64,000 nucleotides of DNA from NCBI GenBank assembly GCA_949287505.1, contig CASEGX010000017.1, positions 1 through 64,000 on the forward strand. Direction: 5' to 3'. The DNA is from an uncultured Spirochaetales bacterium. Lineage in GTDB: Bacteria; Spirochaetota; Spirochaetia; Sphaerochaetales; Sphaerochaetaceae. Numbering within the stretch: the stretch's first letter is position 1; every line of letters begins with the position of its first letter. This document shows, in pieces, positions 17,005 to 24,985 of this stretch. The position numbers and the translations under genes are program-made. Under the pieces are notes generated by a model. The model made no database searches and was not told the DNA's origin. It saw nothing but the letters and a program-made list of their open reading frames with translations.

Positions 17005-18248
17005 ATGAAAAACAGAAATACCCCCCCCGTTGGAAGTCCAGGCTCATTGTTTTCCTGATTCCTGTTCTTCTTCTCGTATCATGCCATGATTACAGCTTCT
17101 ATGAAGATTTCTTTGCCGGCCATTTCCCTGGAGAGAAGGACAGGGTAGTCTTTATCAGCGGGCCCGATGCTGTTGATATCAGGACAGGATCTGTTGCAGA
17201 CACAGTCTATACGCTTGTTTACTCTGACGGAGATGAAGTGGAGATGACACTTGCAGAACTTGTTCCAGAGCTTGATACGTCTTCTCCGGGAGTGAAGAGC
17301 GTGAGCATCAGAGAGGGAGGTGCATCGCTTGATGTCGCGGTCTATGTTTATGATCATACACTCTCTGAGATCACATCAATAATGAGAGAGTCCATTGAGA
17401 GTGAAATGGCGAAACTTCTGACAGAGGGTTCTCCGGATTTAAGTATTCTCAATGACATATGCTCCGGTCTTTACATCCTTCTTGACCAGGAAGGTCTTTC
17501 GGATGGACCTGTATCAATACAGACAAGTCAGACGATCGATGACGACGATAATCCGATGATTCCTCCAGAGGTTCAATACGAATTCAAACCTGTATGGGAG
17601 AACAACACGTTCAGAGGCTCTTCAGATAGAATTGAGCTTCTGATGAATGGAAGCAATAAAAATGCGTGGGAATCCTTCATTACAGTTGATGCCTCTTGCA
17701 TTGTCCTCGATAACATTGTCGGCCGCCTTACGAAACTGAATCAGTCTGCGGGTCTTCCTGTTGTGAATGGATTCCAGATCAATGGTTCTGATGTTGAATT
17801 CCGCGATTCCCTCATCTCATCATCTGTAGAATACGGAGGAGAGACCATCGGTATCTCCATGGAAGGGAAGGATACTCTCATTTCCAATGTCCGTATCTCC
17901 GGATTCGATACATCTCTCAATATCTACGAGAATGCTTCGGGCCGCATTGAGAATTCCAGCTTCGATTCTCCTGTTGTCGTAAGGGCAGTGTTCTCTGTTC
18001 CAGATGTCTCGATTTCAGGCTGTACTTCGCGTTCAGAAAGCTCCAATCCTGATGTCGTTCTTCTTGTGTCTGATTCCACCTTGAGTGAAGCTGAGGACTG
18101 GGCGGAGGAGCAGAAGGTCAGAAATCCGTCACTTGTCTTCGGATACCAGGAAGTCGAAGAGGAGGACGTGGAGCTTGGCATTGATGCCAGCATCATAAAG
18201 AATTGGGAAGAGGTTGTTGTCATGGACATTGATGCGACACTTTCCTGA
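17005..18248 (+). CDS. Phase-variable beta-helix-like lipoprotein C (OFF as assembled)
   Basis: The ATG at 17005 has AGAGGAGG 4 bases upstream. It reads MKNRN and then a C8 tract (17021-17028); the frame ends at TGA 17056. With nine C bases it reads MKNRNTPPRWKSRLIVFLI and on through a lipobox LLVSC to 18248, 414 residues. The signal peptide itself lies in the shifted frame, so only the C9 (or C6) form can be exported. The mature part has repeated short beta-strand turns (ISMEGKDTLISNVRISG, SGRIENSSFDSPVV) suggesting a right-handed beta-helix. The function is unknown. It is followed by the pyr leader region. Confidence 0.75.
17021..17028 (+). repeat. Poly-C tract, C8
   Basis: Eight C bases between AAATA and GTTGGAAG, in the sixth to eighth codons of lipoprotein C. 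The frame opens with nine. The CCC-run-GTTG context is shared with the tracts at 6757 and 7400. Confidence 0.9.
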
Positions 18249-18259
18249 GGAGTATGGGA

Positions 18260-18344
18260 ATCATGCGTGTCTTATGAGTTATAGACACCTTTCCTTCCTT
18301 CTGCTATTCTACGGCATTGGAGGGCAAGGTATGACACGCATGAT
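18260..18344 (+). promoter_or_regulatory. Long hairpin hiding the pyr leader ribosome site
   Basis: The outer arms are perfect over 12 bases (ATCATGCGTGTC 18260-18271 with GACACGCATGAT 18333-18344). The inner arms are complementary at 10 of 12 bases (18287-18298 with 18319-18330). The inner 3' arm holds the GGAGGG of the leader ORF, and the outer 3' arm covers its first codons. There is no U run after it, so it is not a terminator. Confidence 0.65.
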
Positions 18345-18393
18345 GTATTTCCTTTCCATGGGTGGAGAACCTGACCTTATTGTTTCTGAATGA
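18331..18393 (+). CDS. Pyr operon leader peptide (20 codons)
   Basis: A short ORF starting MTRMM and ending DLIVSE, with GGAGGG (18319-18324) ideally spaced 6-7 bases before the ATG. Its TGA (18391-18393) lies 3 bases before the stem of the terminator at 18397, so a ribosome at the stop codon would cover the 5' arm. The RNA of the second half is U-rich. This layout matches the logic of E. coli pyrL, where a ribosome close behind a UTP-starved polymerase prevents termination ahead of pyrBI. The mechanism here is inferred. Confidence 0.6.
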   Translation: MTRMMYFLSMGGEPDLIVSE

Positions 18394-18396
18394 TTT

Positions 18397-18419
18397 GCCG
18401 GCAGTGTCCGGCTTTTTTT
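18397..18419 (+). terminator. Attenuator in front of pyrB
   Basis: GCCGG (18397-18401) and CCGGC (18408-18412) around a 6-base loop, followed by seven T bases (18413-18419). It ends 13 bases before the pyrB ATG, so termination here would block the whole operon. Confidence 0.75.
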
Positions 18420-18432
18420 ATAAGGAGAGGCC

Positions 18433-20025
18433 ATGTCTAATGTATTCGCTTCAAGATCGCTGAATGTTATAGACGATCTATCGATTAATGAACGCAGGTA
18501 CTTTTTCAAGAAGGTTAAGGAGCTGAAGGATGCAATCATCGCAGGCAATGAGGGCGTGCTTGATTCATTCCGCATCAATGATCCGGATTTCGGCATCTAT
18601 GAAGTGTTCCTTGAGGACAGCACGAGAACCAAGGAATCCTTCAGGAACGCAGCCAACTTCCATCATGTGAAGGTCTCCGAGCTTATATCCTCTTCCTCGT
18701 CAATCAATAAAGGCGAGAGCTATGCAGATACATTCAATATGCTCTCCGGCTACCATAACTCAATATTCATCGTCAGAAGCAAGGTGGAGGGACTGACGAA
18801 ATGGCTTTCGGAGGAGTGTACTGAGTATGCTGAGCGCAATGGTCTTCCTTACAGGCCCGCATTCATCAATGCCGGGGATGGAAAGCATGAGCACCCGACA
18901 CAGGAGCTTCTCGATGAGTTCACATTCCTTGAGGACATCGACATGAGCTTCGATTCCATTCATGTTGCGCTTGTCGGTGATCTCTATCATGGACGCACTG
19001 TCCATTCAAAGGCTGACGGGCTGAGGATCTTCGATCACGTGAAGGTGGATCTCATCGCTCCAGATGAGCTGATGATGCCTGAGTCATACATCGAGAAGAT
19101 GAAGCAGAACGGATTCGAGGTTGCAATCTACCCATCAATCGAGGAGTATCTGAAGGCCGGAGATCCTGCAAAGCTCTGGTATTTCACAAGACCGCAGCTC
19201 GAGAGAATGGGTGAGAGAATACTGCAGAAGCAGGACATACTCCGTGAGGCCATAACATTCCGCCGCGATTTCCTTCCATATATCAAGGAAGGTACGAAGT
19301 TCTATCATCCGCTTCCGCGCCACAAGGAGCATCCGACAATCCCGACATGGCTTGATAAGACACCGCTCAATGCCTGGGAGCGTCAGGCTATCAACGGCAT
19401 GTACTGCCGTATAGTCCTTCTTTCTCTGATTGGTGGAAAGATCGGAGATGATTATGTTCCGGTTCCCGGTGACCATGTGACAGACAGAAGAACCGAGGAG
19501 TACATTATCCAGGTTGAGCCTTCAAAGGACAGAAAGGACAAGAATTACTCAGAAGGTGTACGCCCGATTGCCGACGGCATTGTGATAGACCATATCTGCA
19601 AAGGGGATGAGCCTGGAGCAATACGTTCGCATATGCGCCTGATATCCACAATCCTCAACCTGGATGATGGCCGTGGAGGCGAGTGGGTTTCCAGAGGATC
19701 CGATGGTCAGTACAAGGGCATAATCTTCCGTCCCGGCGCACGTCCTTTGGAGAGAAAGGATCTCAAGAGGCTTGCAGCTGTCGCACCGCACTGTACTCTC
19801 AATATAATCAGGGACGGAAGGGTCGCGGAGAAATACAGGACGCACATGCCGCCACGCATCTACAATTTCGATGATCTTTGCTGCCAGAACGAGGCATGTA
19901 TCTCAAACCCTGTAAACGGAGAAGGCGTTCCGGCTGCATTCTACCGCACACCGGATGGTCATTTTGCTTGCGCATATTGCGGAAAATTCCATACATTCAA
20001 GGAAATATGGAAAAAACGCTCATAA
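18433..20025 (+). CDS. pyrB: Aspartate carbamoyltransferase, fused PyrB-PyrI
   Basis: A 530-residue fusion. Residues 1 to about 350 are the catalytic chain that joins carbamoyl phosphate and aspartate: DSTRTKESFRNAA (about 60-72; carbamoyl-phosphate site), GDGKHEHPTQELLDEF and LPRHKEHP (the family's HPLPR region). From about residue 370 (SEGVRPIADGIVIDH) it continues as the regulatory chain, ending with a zinc site of C-x4-C (about 484-489) and CAYC (about 516-519). Such fusions are known from Treponema and some other bacteria. AAGGAG (18423-18428) sits just after the attenuator. It is the first gene of pyrBI-E-F-DK-C. Allosteric control by nucleotides is likely but depends on how the fusion assembles. 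Confidence 0.94.
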   Translation: MSNVFASRSLNVIDDLSINERRYFFKKVKELKDAIIAGNEGVLDSFRINDPDFGIYEVFLEDSTRTKESFRNAANFHHVKVSELISSSSSINKGESYADTFNMLSGYHNSIFIVRSKVEGLTKWLSEECTEYAERNGLPYRPAFINAGDGKHEHPTQELLDEFTFLEDIDMSFDSIHVALVGDLYHGRTVHSKADGLRIFDHVKVDLIAPDELMMPESYIEKMKQNGFEVAIYPSIEEYLKAGDPAKLWYFTRPQLERMGERILQKQDILREAITFRRDFLPYIKEGTKFYHPLPRHKEHPTIPTWLDKTPLNAWERQAINGMYCRIVLLSLIGGKIGDDYVPVPGDHVTDRRTEEYIIQVEPSKDRKDKNYSEGVRPIADGIVIDHICKGDEPGAIRSHMRLISTILNLDDGRGGEWVSRGSDGQYKGIIFRPGARPLERKDLKRLAAVAPHCTLNIIRDGRVAEKYRTHMPPRIYNFDDLCCQNEACISNPVNGEGVPAAFYRTPDGHFACAYCGKFHTFKEIWKKRS

Positions 20026-20049
20026 CTGCTACAATCAGGAGTGAATACT

Positions 20050-20745
20050 ATGAAAAGACTTGAAGAAATAACTGAATACTATGGACCGATACTGGCGAAG
20101 GGTGCTTTCGAGCTTGGAGCTATAAAGCTTTCTCCTTCTCAGCCCTTCACATGGGCATCTGGATACAGAATGCCTATCTACAACGACAACAGGATGTTCC
20201 TCTCATCGCCGAAGTACAGAGCCCTGATCCGCGATGCATTTGCCGACATGCTCTCTGCCACAGGTGAGAAGTGCGATAACATCGCAGGAACGGCAACTGC
20301 AGGAATCCCTCATGCCACGAGCCTTGCAGACATGCTCTATAAGCCTCTCTCCTATGTCCGCTCCTCCTCAAAGGATCATGGGCTTGGACACCAGATTGAA
20401 GGAATCGGCAAAGAGGGTTATGGCAAGCAGAAGGTCGTTCTCATTGAGGACCTCATCTCTACCGGTTCTTCATCATTGAAGGCTGTTGAGGCCATCAGGA
20501 ATGCTTCTGGTGACTGCTCGCTCTGCCTTGCAATCTTCACATATGGCCTTCAGGCCGCAGTCGATGCATTCGCAGCACTGGAACCTGAGTGTGTGTTCTA
20601 CACAATCCTTTCATATGACACGATGATACATACTGCATGTGAGACTGGATACATCTCCTCTGATGAGGCAGACATCCTCCATGAATGGAGAGAGGATCCG
20701 TTTGGATGGGGAGAGAAGAGAGGATTCCCGAGGGAGGTTAAATAA
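20050..20745 (+). CDS. pyrE: Orotate phosphoribosyltransferase
   Basis: A 231-residue enzyme converting orotate and PRPP to OMP. FTWASGYRMPIYNDNR is the orotate-side block, and VVLIEDLISTGSSS (about 129-142) is the PRPP loop. AGGAG (20037-20041) lies 8 bases before the ATG at 20050, preferred over the GTG at 20041. It overlaps pyrF by one base (TAATG). PRPP would come from the synthetase encoded at 3101. Confidence 0.95.
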   Translation: MKRLEEITEYYGPILAKGAFELGAIKLSPSQPFTWASGYRMPIYNDNRMFLSSPKYRALIRDAFADMLSATGEKCDNIAGTATAGIPHATSLADMLYKPLSYVRSSSKDHGLGHQIEGIGKEGYGKQKVVLIEDLISTGSSSLKAVEAIRNASGDCSLCLAIFTYGLQAAVDAFAALEPECVFYTILSYDTMIHTACETGYISSDEADILHEWREDPFGWGEKRGFPREVK

Positions 20746-21626
20746 TGAGTTATATCGATAAGCTCCGTGAGAGTGCAAAAGATGCCGGAAACATCGTATG
20801 CATGGGTCTTGATCCTGTTCTGTCCGTGCTTCCATCTTCCGATGCTCCTGTCAGGACAAGAATCTCCGAGTATTTTGCCGCGATATTCCATCGCATGAGA
20901 CTCGAAGGCGTTTCTCCTGCGGCTTTCAAGCCTAATATCGGATACTATTCCTCTCTCGATAAACCGCGCGAGGAGGAGTTCCAGGGTTCTCTTGCTCTTG
21001 CAGATACCCTCGACCTTCTCGATAACTACTTCCCAGGTGTCCCCGTCATTCTTGACAGCAAGCGCGGGGATATTGCGCGCTCGAGCGGAAATTACGCTGA
21101 GGAGGCTTTCTCATCATGGAATACGGATGCGGTCACGGTCTCTCCTTATATGGGTACTGATTCGGTGCTTCCTTTCGCATATGATGACAAGGGCGTCTAC
21201 ATACTCAACAGAACCTCGAATCCGGGTGCTGTAGATCTCCAGAATGTCACCACACTCGATGCTGTTGATGAGAAGGAGCTCTATCCTATGTACATAGCTG
21301 TTGCTCATCGTATTGCACACTGGGCATCAGAGCATTCTGGTATCGGAGCCGTTGTTGGAGCCACAAGCATGAAGGAGCTCGGGGAGATTTCATCATACTA
21401 TGCCGGAAAGGATATTCCGATGCTCATTCCTGGAGTAGGCTCGCAGGGAGGAAGTGCAACAGATGTCATCGCAGCGCTCCGGAGTGCGGATTATTCCCTT
21501 CCGCTTGCAAGAATAAATTCCTCTTCAGGTCTCACTCATCCATGGAAGAAGGGCGAGGCTCCTGAGGATTGGCTTGAGCTTGTCATGAAAGCGGTTCATG
21601 CACTCTTTACGGAGGCAGCTCTCTGA
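20745..21626 (+). CDS. pyrF: Orotidine-5'-phosphate decarboxylase, type 2
   Basis: 293 residues, the longer PyrF type found with fused or non-enteric pathways. The catalytic block is ILDSKRGDIARSSGNYAEE (about 103-121; Asp-Lys-x-x-Asp), and the phosphate-binding end is IPGVGSQGG. It releases CO2 from OMP to give UMP. The start overlaps the pyrE stop and the stop overlaps the next ATG, indicating tight translational coupling. Confidence 0.94.
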   Translation: MSYIDKLRESAKDAGNIVCMGLDPVLSVLPSSDAPVRTRISEYFAAIFHRMRLEGVSPAAFKPNIGYYSSLDKPREEEFQGSLALADTLDLLDNYFPGVPVILDSKRGDIARSSGNYAEEAFSSWNTDAVTVSPYMGTDSVLPFAYDDKGVYILNRTSNPGAVDLQNVTTLDAVDEKELYPMYIAVAHRIAHWASEHSGIGAVVGATSMKELGEISSYYAGKDIPMLIPGVGSQGGSATDVIAALRSADYSLPLARINSSSGLTHPWKKGEAPEDWLELVMKAVHALFTEAAL

Positions 21627-23293
21627 TGAAAATAGAGGATCTCAGGAAGAATCATCTGAAGAGAAAACCTGTTCTCGCCACAGTCTCCGGTGTTGCTTCG
21701 ACAAAAAAGGAACTCATCGAGCTCTTTGACAGGAAGATTCCAAGTATCGACATCATAACCACCAAGAGCTTCCAGGTCAGACCGAATCCAGGAAACAGGG
21801 AACCTGTGGTCTGTTCTCCGTCTCCTGGAAATTTCGGTAACTCCGTAGGACTTAGGAATCCTGGAATGGATGTGATTCTTCCTCAGATAAGGGAAATCAG
21901 GGAACATGGCCTGAGGGCGCTTCTGAATATCTCGCTCTCTGCTTCTGCCCCGGAGGATTTCATCACGCTTGTAAAGGCGTTTGATCCTTATGCAGATATG
22001 CTCGAGCTCAATTTCTCCTGTCCTCATGCCGCAGCTGGTTATGGTGCCTCGATCGGTAGTGACAAATGCATAGCCTCATCCTATGTTAAGGCCATCAATG
22101 ATGCATATCCAGAGAGAAAGGCCCTTTTGATTATCAAGCTGACACCGAATGTCCCCGACATCGGAGAGATCGCCAAGGCTGTCATCTCTGCCGGTGCTGA
22201 TGGTATTGCCGCAATCAATACAGTCGGACCTAAGCTTTATATCGAGCCGGATTCAGGACAGCCGATTCTTAACAACAAGCTTGGAGGAAAGGGCGGTGCA
22301 TCTGGAGAGTGGGTTAACGAAGAGGCCCTGAAATGCATCAGGGAAATCAGAAAGGCCATCGGAGACGAGCCTATAATCCTCGGTATGGGGGGCGTGACAA
22401 GGCCTGAGGATGTGACTGCCATGCTTGAAAGCGGAGCTGACAGTGTGGGAATCGGCTCTGCGCTTTCCCGTGTGATGCCTTCTGAATGGGAGCATTATCT
22501 TTCTTTGATGAAGAGCGGGGGAGATGTCTCTTCACTCCTTTCAAATGAGAACAAGCTTGTCTACACACCGCACCGCGTCCTCAGCAAGGAGATGCATAAG
22601 GGTAATGTGATGATCATGAAGCTCTCAGGCAGCATGAACTGCCAGCCGGGAGAGTTTGCGTTCATCTGGGTGCCCGGACTTGGAGAGAAGCCTTTCTCCG
22701 TTGCTGTCAATGATCCTCTTACTTTCCTTATAAAGAAGCGTGGCCAGTTCACTGAAGGACTTTTCGGCGTGGAGGTAGGTGACACGGTATATACACGTGG
22801 CCTGTATGGAAGTCCGATGGTATATACTCCATCTAGGAAAGCGCTTCTGATCGCAGGAGGAACCGGTGCGGCAGTACTGCCGTTGATCGCTGAAAAGCTC
22901 AAAGGGGATGATACCGAGATGGATATCAGAGTCGGACTTGCAGAGGAAAGCGATGGCCCCGATCCTCTTGAGGATGTTCTCTCATCATATGGAACGTATC
23001 GCTCCGTTGCCGATGATGGCAAACCAGGACGCGTCCTTGATACAATCAGTGAAAAGGATCTGGAAGGCGATGTCTCTGCTTACATCGTCGGACCGGGTAA
23101 GATGATGGAGAAGGCCGCGAAGCTTCTTGAAAGCCTTGGTCTTGATGACAGCCGTATTTACCTCTCGATGGAGAAGAATACGATGTGCGGTATCGGAATG
23201 TGCGGTGAATGCGTTTGTGGCGGCCATCTTCCTTGCAAGGAAGGCACATTCTTCACATGGAACACTCTTAAGGAAAATGGTGCAGAGCTATGA
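21626..23293 (+). CDS. pyrD: Dihydroorotate dehydrogenase fused to PyrK electron-transfer subunit
   Basis: A 555-residue fusion. Residues 1 to about 310 form a class 1B-type FMN barrel: NFGNSVGLRNPGM, LNFSCPHA with the catalytic Cys, INTVGPKL and GMGGVTRPEDV. Residues about 315-555 match PyrK: a flavodoxin-reductase FAD/NAD module (KALLIAGGTGAAVLPLIA) and a [2Fe-2S] site CGIGMCGECVCGGHLPC, i.e. C-x4-C-x2-C-x7-C. In Firmicutes these are separate proteins that form an NAD-linked heterotetramer; here both halves are one chain. It oxidises dihydroorotate to orotate, probably with NAD. It overlaps both neighbours. Confidence 0.92.
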   Translation: MKIEDLRKNHLKRKPVLATVSGVASTKKELIELFDRKIPSIDIITTKSFQVRPNPGNREPVVCSPSPGNFGNSVGLRNPGMDVILPQIREIREHGLRALLNISLSASAPEDFITLVKAFDPYADMLELNFSCPHAAAGYGASIGSDKCIASSYVKAINDAYPERKALLIIKLTPNVPDIGEIAKAVISAGADGIAAINTVGPKLYIEPDSGQPILNNKLGGKGGASGEWVNEEALKCIREIRKAIGDEPIILGMGGVTRPEDVTAMLESGADSVGIGSALSRVMPSEWEHYLSLMKSGGDVSSLLSNENKLVYTPHRVLSKEMHKGNVMIMKLSGSMNCQPGEFAFIWVPGLGEKPFSVAVNDPLTFLIKKRGQFTEGLFGVEVGDTVYTRGLYGSPMVYTPSRKALLIAGGTGAAVLPLIAEKLKGDDTEMDIRVGLAEESDGPDPLEDVLSSYGTYRSVADDGKPGRVLDTISEKDLEGDVSAYIVGPGKMMEKAAKLLESLGLDDSRIYLSMEKNTMCGIGMCGECVCGGHLPCKEGTFFTWNTLKENGAEL

Positions 23294-24324
23294 TTGATCC
23301 TCATGTTCACCTCAGGGACTGGAATCAGAAAGAGAAGGAGACGATCCTTCATGGCATGAAGGTGGCAAGACACCTTGGTTTTTCCCATCTTTTTGATATG
23401 CCGAATACAGCTCCTGCCTGTACTGACAGGGATACGATACTATCCCGTCTTGCAGATGGCGGAGAAGCCTCTGAGGTGACGGGGGTATCATATCATCTTT
23501 ATGCGGGGATAACGAATGATGAGGAGCAGGTGAAGGATATGGTTGCCCTTCACTCGGAGCTTTTCCCGCTTGTCATAGGCCTCAAGATGTTCGCAGGACA
23601 GTCGACGGGGAACATGGGAATCATCGGAAAGGATAATCAGCGCAGGGTCTTCTCCGCTCTCTCTGCGGCAGGATACACAGGTGTTCTTGCCGTACATGCC
23701 GAGAAGGAAGAGCTGATGAGGAAGGATCTCTTCGTTCCTGGGCGATGGGAGACACATTCCCTTGCGCGTCCTGCATTGGCAGAGACAGAGAGCGTGAAGG
23801 ATCTTGTATCACTTGCAGAGGAATGCGGCTTCGGGGGAACGCTTCACATATGCCATGTCTCTGCGCTTTCCACGATCTCATTCGTGAAGGAGGCGAGAAA
23901 GAGTGCGCCTTTCCGTATCACTATGGGGGCGACACCGCATCATGCGCTTCTTACCTCATCAGATGCCGCCTGTTATGAGCGTTACCTGAAGATGAATCCT
24001 CCGCTGCGGAGCGAGGAGGACAGGGCAGCAGTGTTCTCTGCGCTTCTGGATGGTACGATTGACTGGGCTGAGTCTGATCATGCACCACATACTGAGAACG
24101 ACAAGAAAAACGGTGCATCCGGGATTCCAGGGCTTCCTGGAATGCTTCTCCTTGCCGCAAGGCTTAAGGAGCATGGAGCGGATGATGAACGCCTTAAGGA
24201 TATCTTCGGAAGGAATGCTGCTTCTGCTTTCGGTATTGAGGATGAATCCTCATTCCCGTCAGACCCCATGAGGCTCTATGAAGAGACCAAGGGTGAGTAT
24301 TTCTGGGATCCTTTCACCGTTTAG
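23290..24324 (+). CDS. pyrC: Dihydroorotase
   Basis: A 344-residue amidohydrolase that cyclises carbamoyl aspartate. It starts directly with MIDPHVHLRDW, so the metal-binding HxH is at residues 5-7. LKMFAG carries the Lys that is carbamylated in this family; VHAEKEE, HICHVSAL, ATPHHALL and SDHAPHT supply the remaining ligands and the catalytic Asp. It overlaps pyrDK by ATGA and is the last gene of the operon. No clear terminator follows; the next gene starts 39 bases later with its own -10-like box. Confidence 0.94.
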   Translation: MIDPHVHLRDWNQKEKETILHGMKVARHLGFSHLFDMPNTAPACTDRDTILSRLADGGEASEVTGVSYHLYAGITNDEEQVKDMVALHSELFPLVIGLKMFAGQSTGNMGIIGKDNQRRVFSALSAAGYTGVLAVHAEKEELMRKDLFVPGRWETHSLARPALAETESVKDLVSLAEECGFGGTLHICHVSALSTISFVKEARKSAPFRITMGATPHHALLTSSDAACYERYLKMNPPLRSEEDRAAVFSALLDGTIDWAESDHAPHTENDKKNGASGIPGLPGMLLLAARLKEHGADDERLKDIFGRNAASAFGIEDESSFPSDPMRLYEETKGEYFWDPFTV

Positions 24325-24363
24325 AGCTTTCTATTTCCCATGATTCTGTAATAATCTTCTCCT

Positions 24364-24816
24364 ATGAGAAAAATAACTGTTTTGCTTGTTTCCATGCTGC
24401 TTTGCCTGCTGCCTGTCATGGCAAATGCGATTGAAGTCGAAGATGCGGATGGCGGGGTATGGGCTGTCATGATCACAGACAATGAGGCTACAGTACCAAC
24501 GGTAGAGGATCTTATTGAGGCAGGTGTCCTTCTTGATAGTGAGAAAGCTCAGGTCACAGAGTACGAGACATTTGAGGAAGGACTTGTACGTCTGAGCTCG
24601 GCGCTTGCAGAGAAAATGGTATCCATTCTCTATACATGGGGACCTGAAAGCCTGATGGGCGTCTATCAATATGATGGAGAGGAAGGAAAATATGCCATGG
24701 CAGCTTTCGTCCCCGCAGAAAAACAATCATCCCTTGATGCCCTTTCCTCCTTCCTTCTGGGAAATATTGAGTGTCAGGAAATGATTATGAGTCTTGAGGA
24801 GATGATGGAAGAGTGA
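24364..24816 (+). CDS. Small secreted protein, unknown
   Basis: 150 residues with a clear Sec signal peptide (MRKITVLLVSMLLCLLPVMANA, with cleavage after ANA likely). The mature part is acidic, starts IEVEDADGG and ends in an acidic Met-rich tail (EEMMEE). There is no Cys at the cleavage site, so it is not a lipoprotein and would be periplasmic. No Shine-Dalgarno is seen; TAATCT ends 6 bases before the ATG, which fits a leaderless start. No family is recognised. Confidence 0.7.
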   Translation: MRKITVLLVSMLLCLLPVMANAIEVEDADGGVWAVMITDNEATVPTVEDLIEAGVLLDSEKAQVTEYETFEEGLVRLSSALAEKMVSILYTWGPESLMGVYQYDGEEGKYAMAAFVPAEKQSSLDALSSFLLGNIECQEMIMSLEEMMEE

Positions 24817-24846
24817 GAAAATGCCTACTTTTCCTCATTTCAGTTG

Positions 24847-24855
24847 TGTGATACT
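24847..24855 (+). promoter_or_regulatory. Extended -10 upstream of corA leader
   Basis: TGTGATACT: a TG dinucleotide one base before GATACT. The same nine bases occur at 51586, upstream of another gene. Transcription would start about 15 bases before the leader ORF. Confidence 0.4.
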
Positions 24856-24877
24856 ATCCCCGGTGGAGGAAAACGCT

Positions 24878-24955
24878 ATGGATGAAGGCGGCAGTATAAA
24901 CCCTTTGCCTGAAAAAGCAGAAGTTGAATTCAAGGCCTTCATCGCCCTCTTGTGA
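24878..24955 (+). CDS. Candidate corA leader peptide (25 codons)
   Basis: ATG with GGAGG (24865-24869) 8 bases upstream, starting MDEGGSINPLPEK and ending FKAFIALL. A 7-bp stem (24934-24940 with 24967-24973) spans its stop codon and ends 1-2 bases before the corA ribosome site (24975-24980). In Salmonella, corA and mgtA have leader ORFs whose translation controls the operon; the acidic start and Pro-Leu-Pro here recall peptides that stall or destabilise ribosomes at low magnesium. The ORF and site are seen; the regulatory role is inferred. Confidence 0.45.
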   Translation: MDEGGSINPLPEKAEVEFKAFIALL

Positions 24956-24985
24956 GAATGTGATCCGAAGGCCCGGGAGAGCCAT

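Noticed and set aside
18260-18344. Long hairpin as a plain terminator of lipoprotein C
   Set aside because: No U run follows, and its 3' arms coincide exactly with a leader ORF ribosome site and start.
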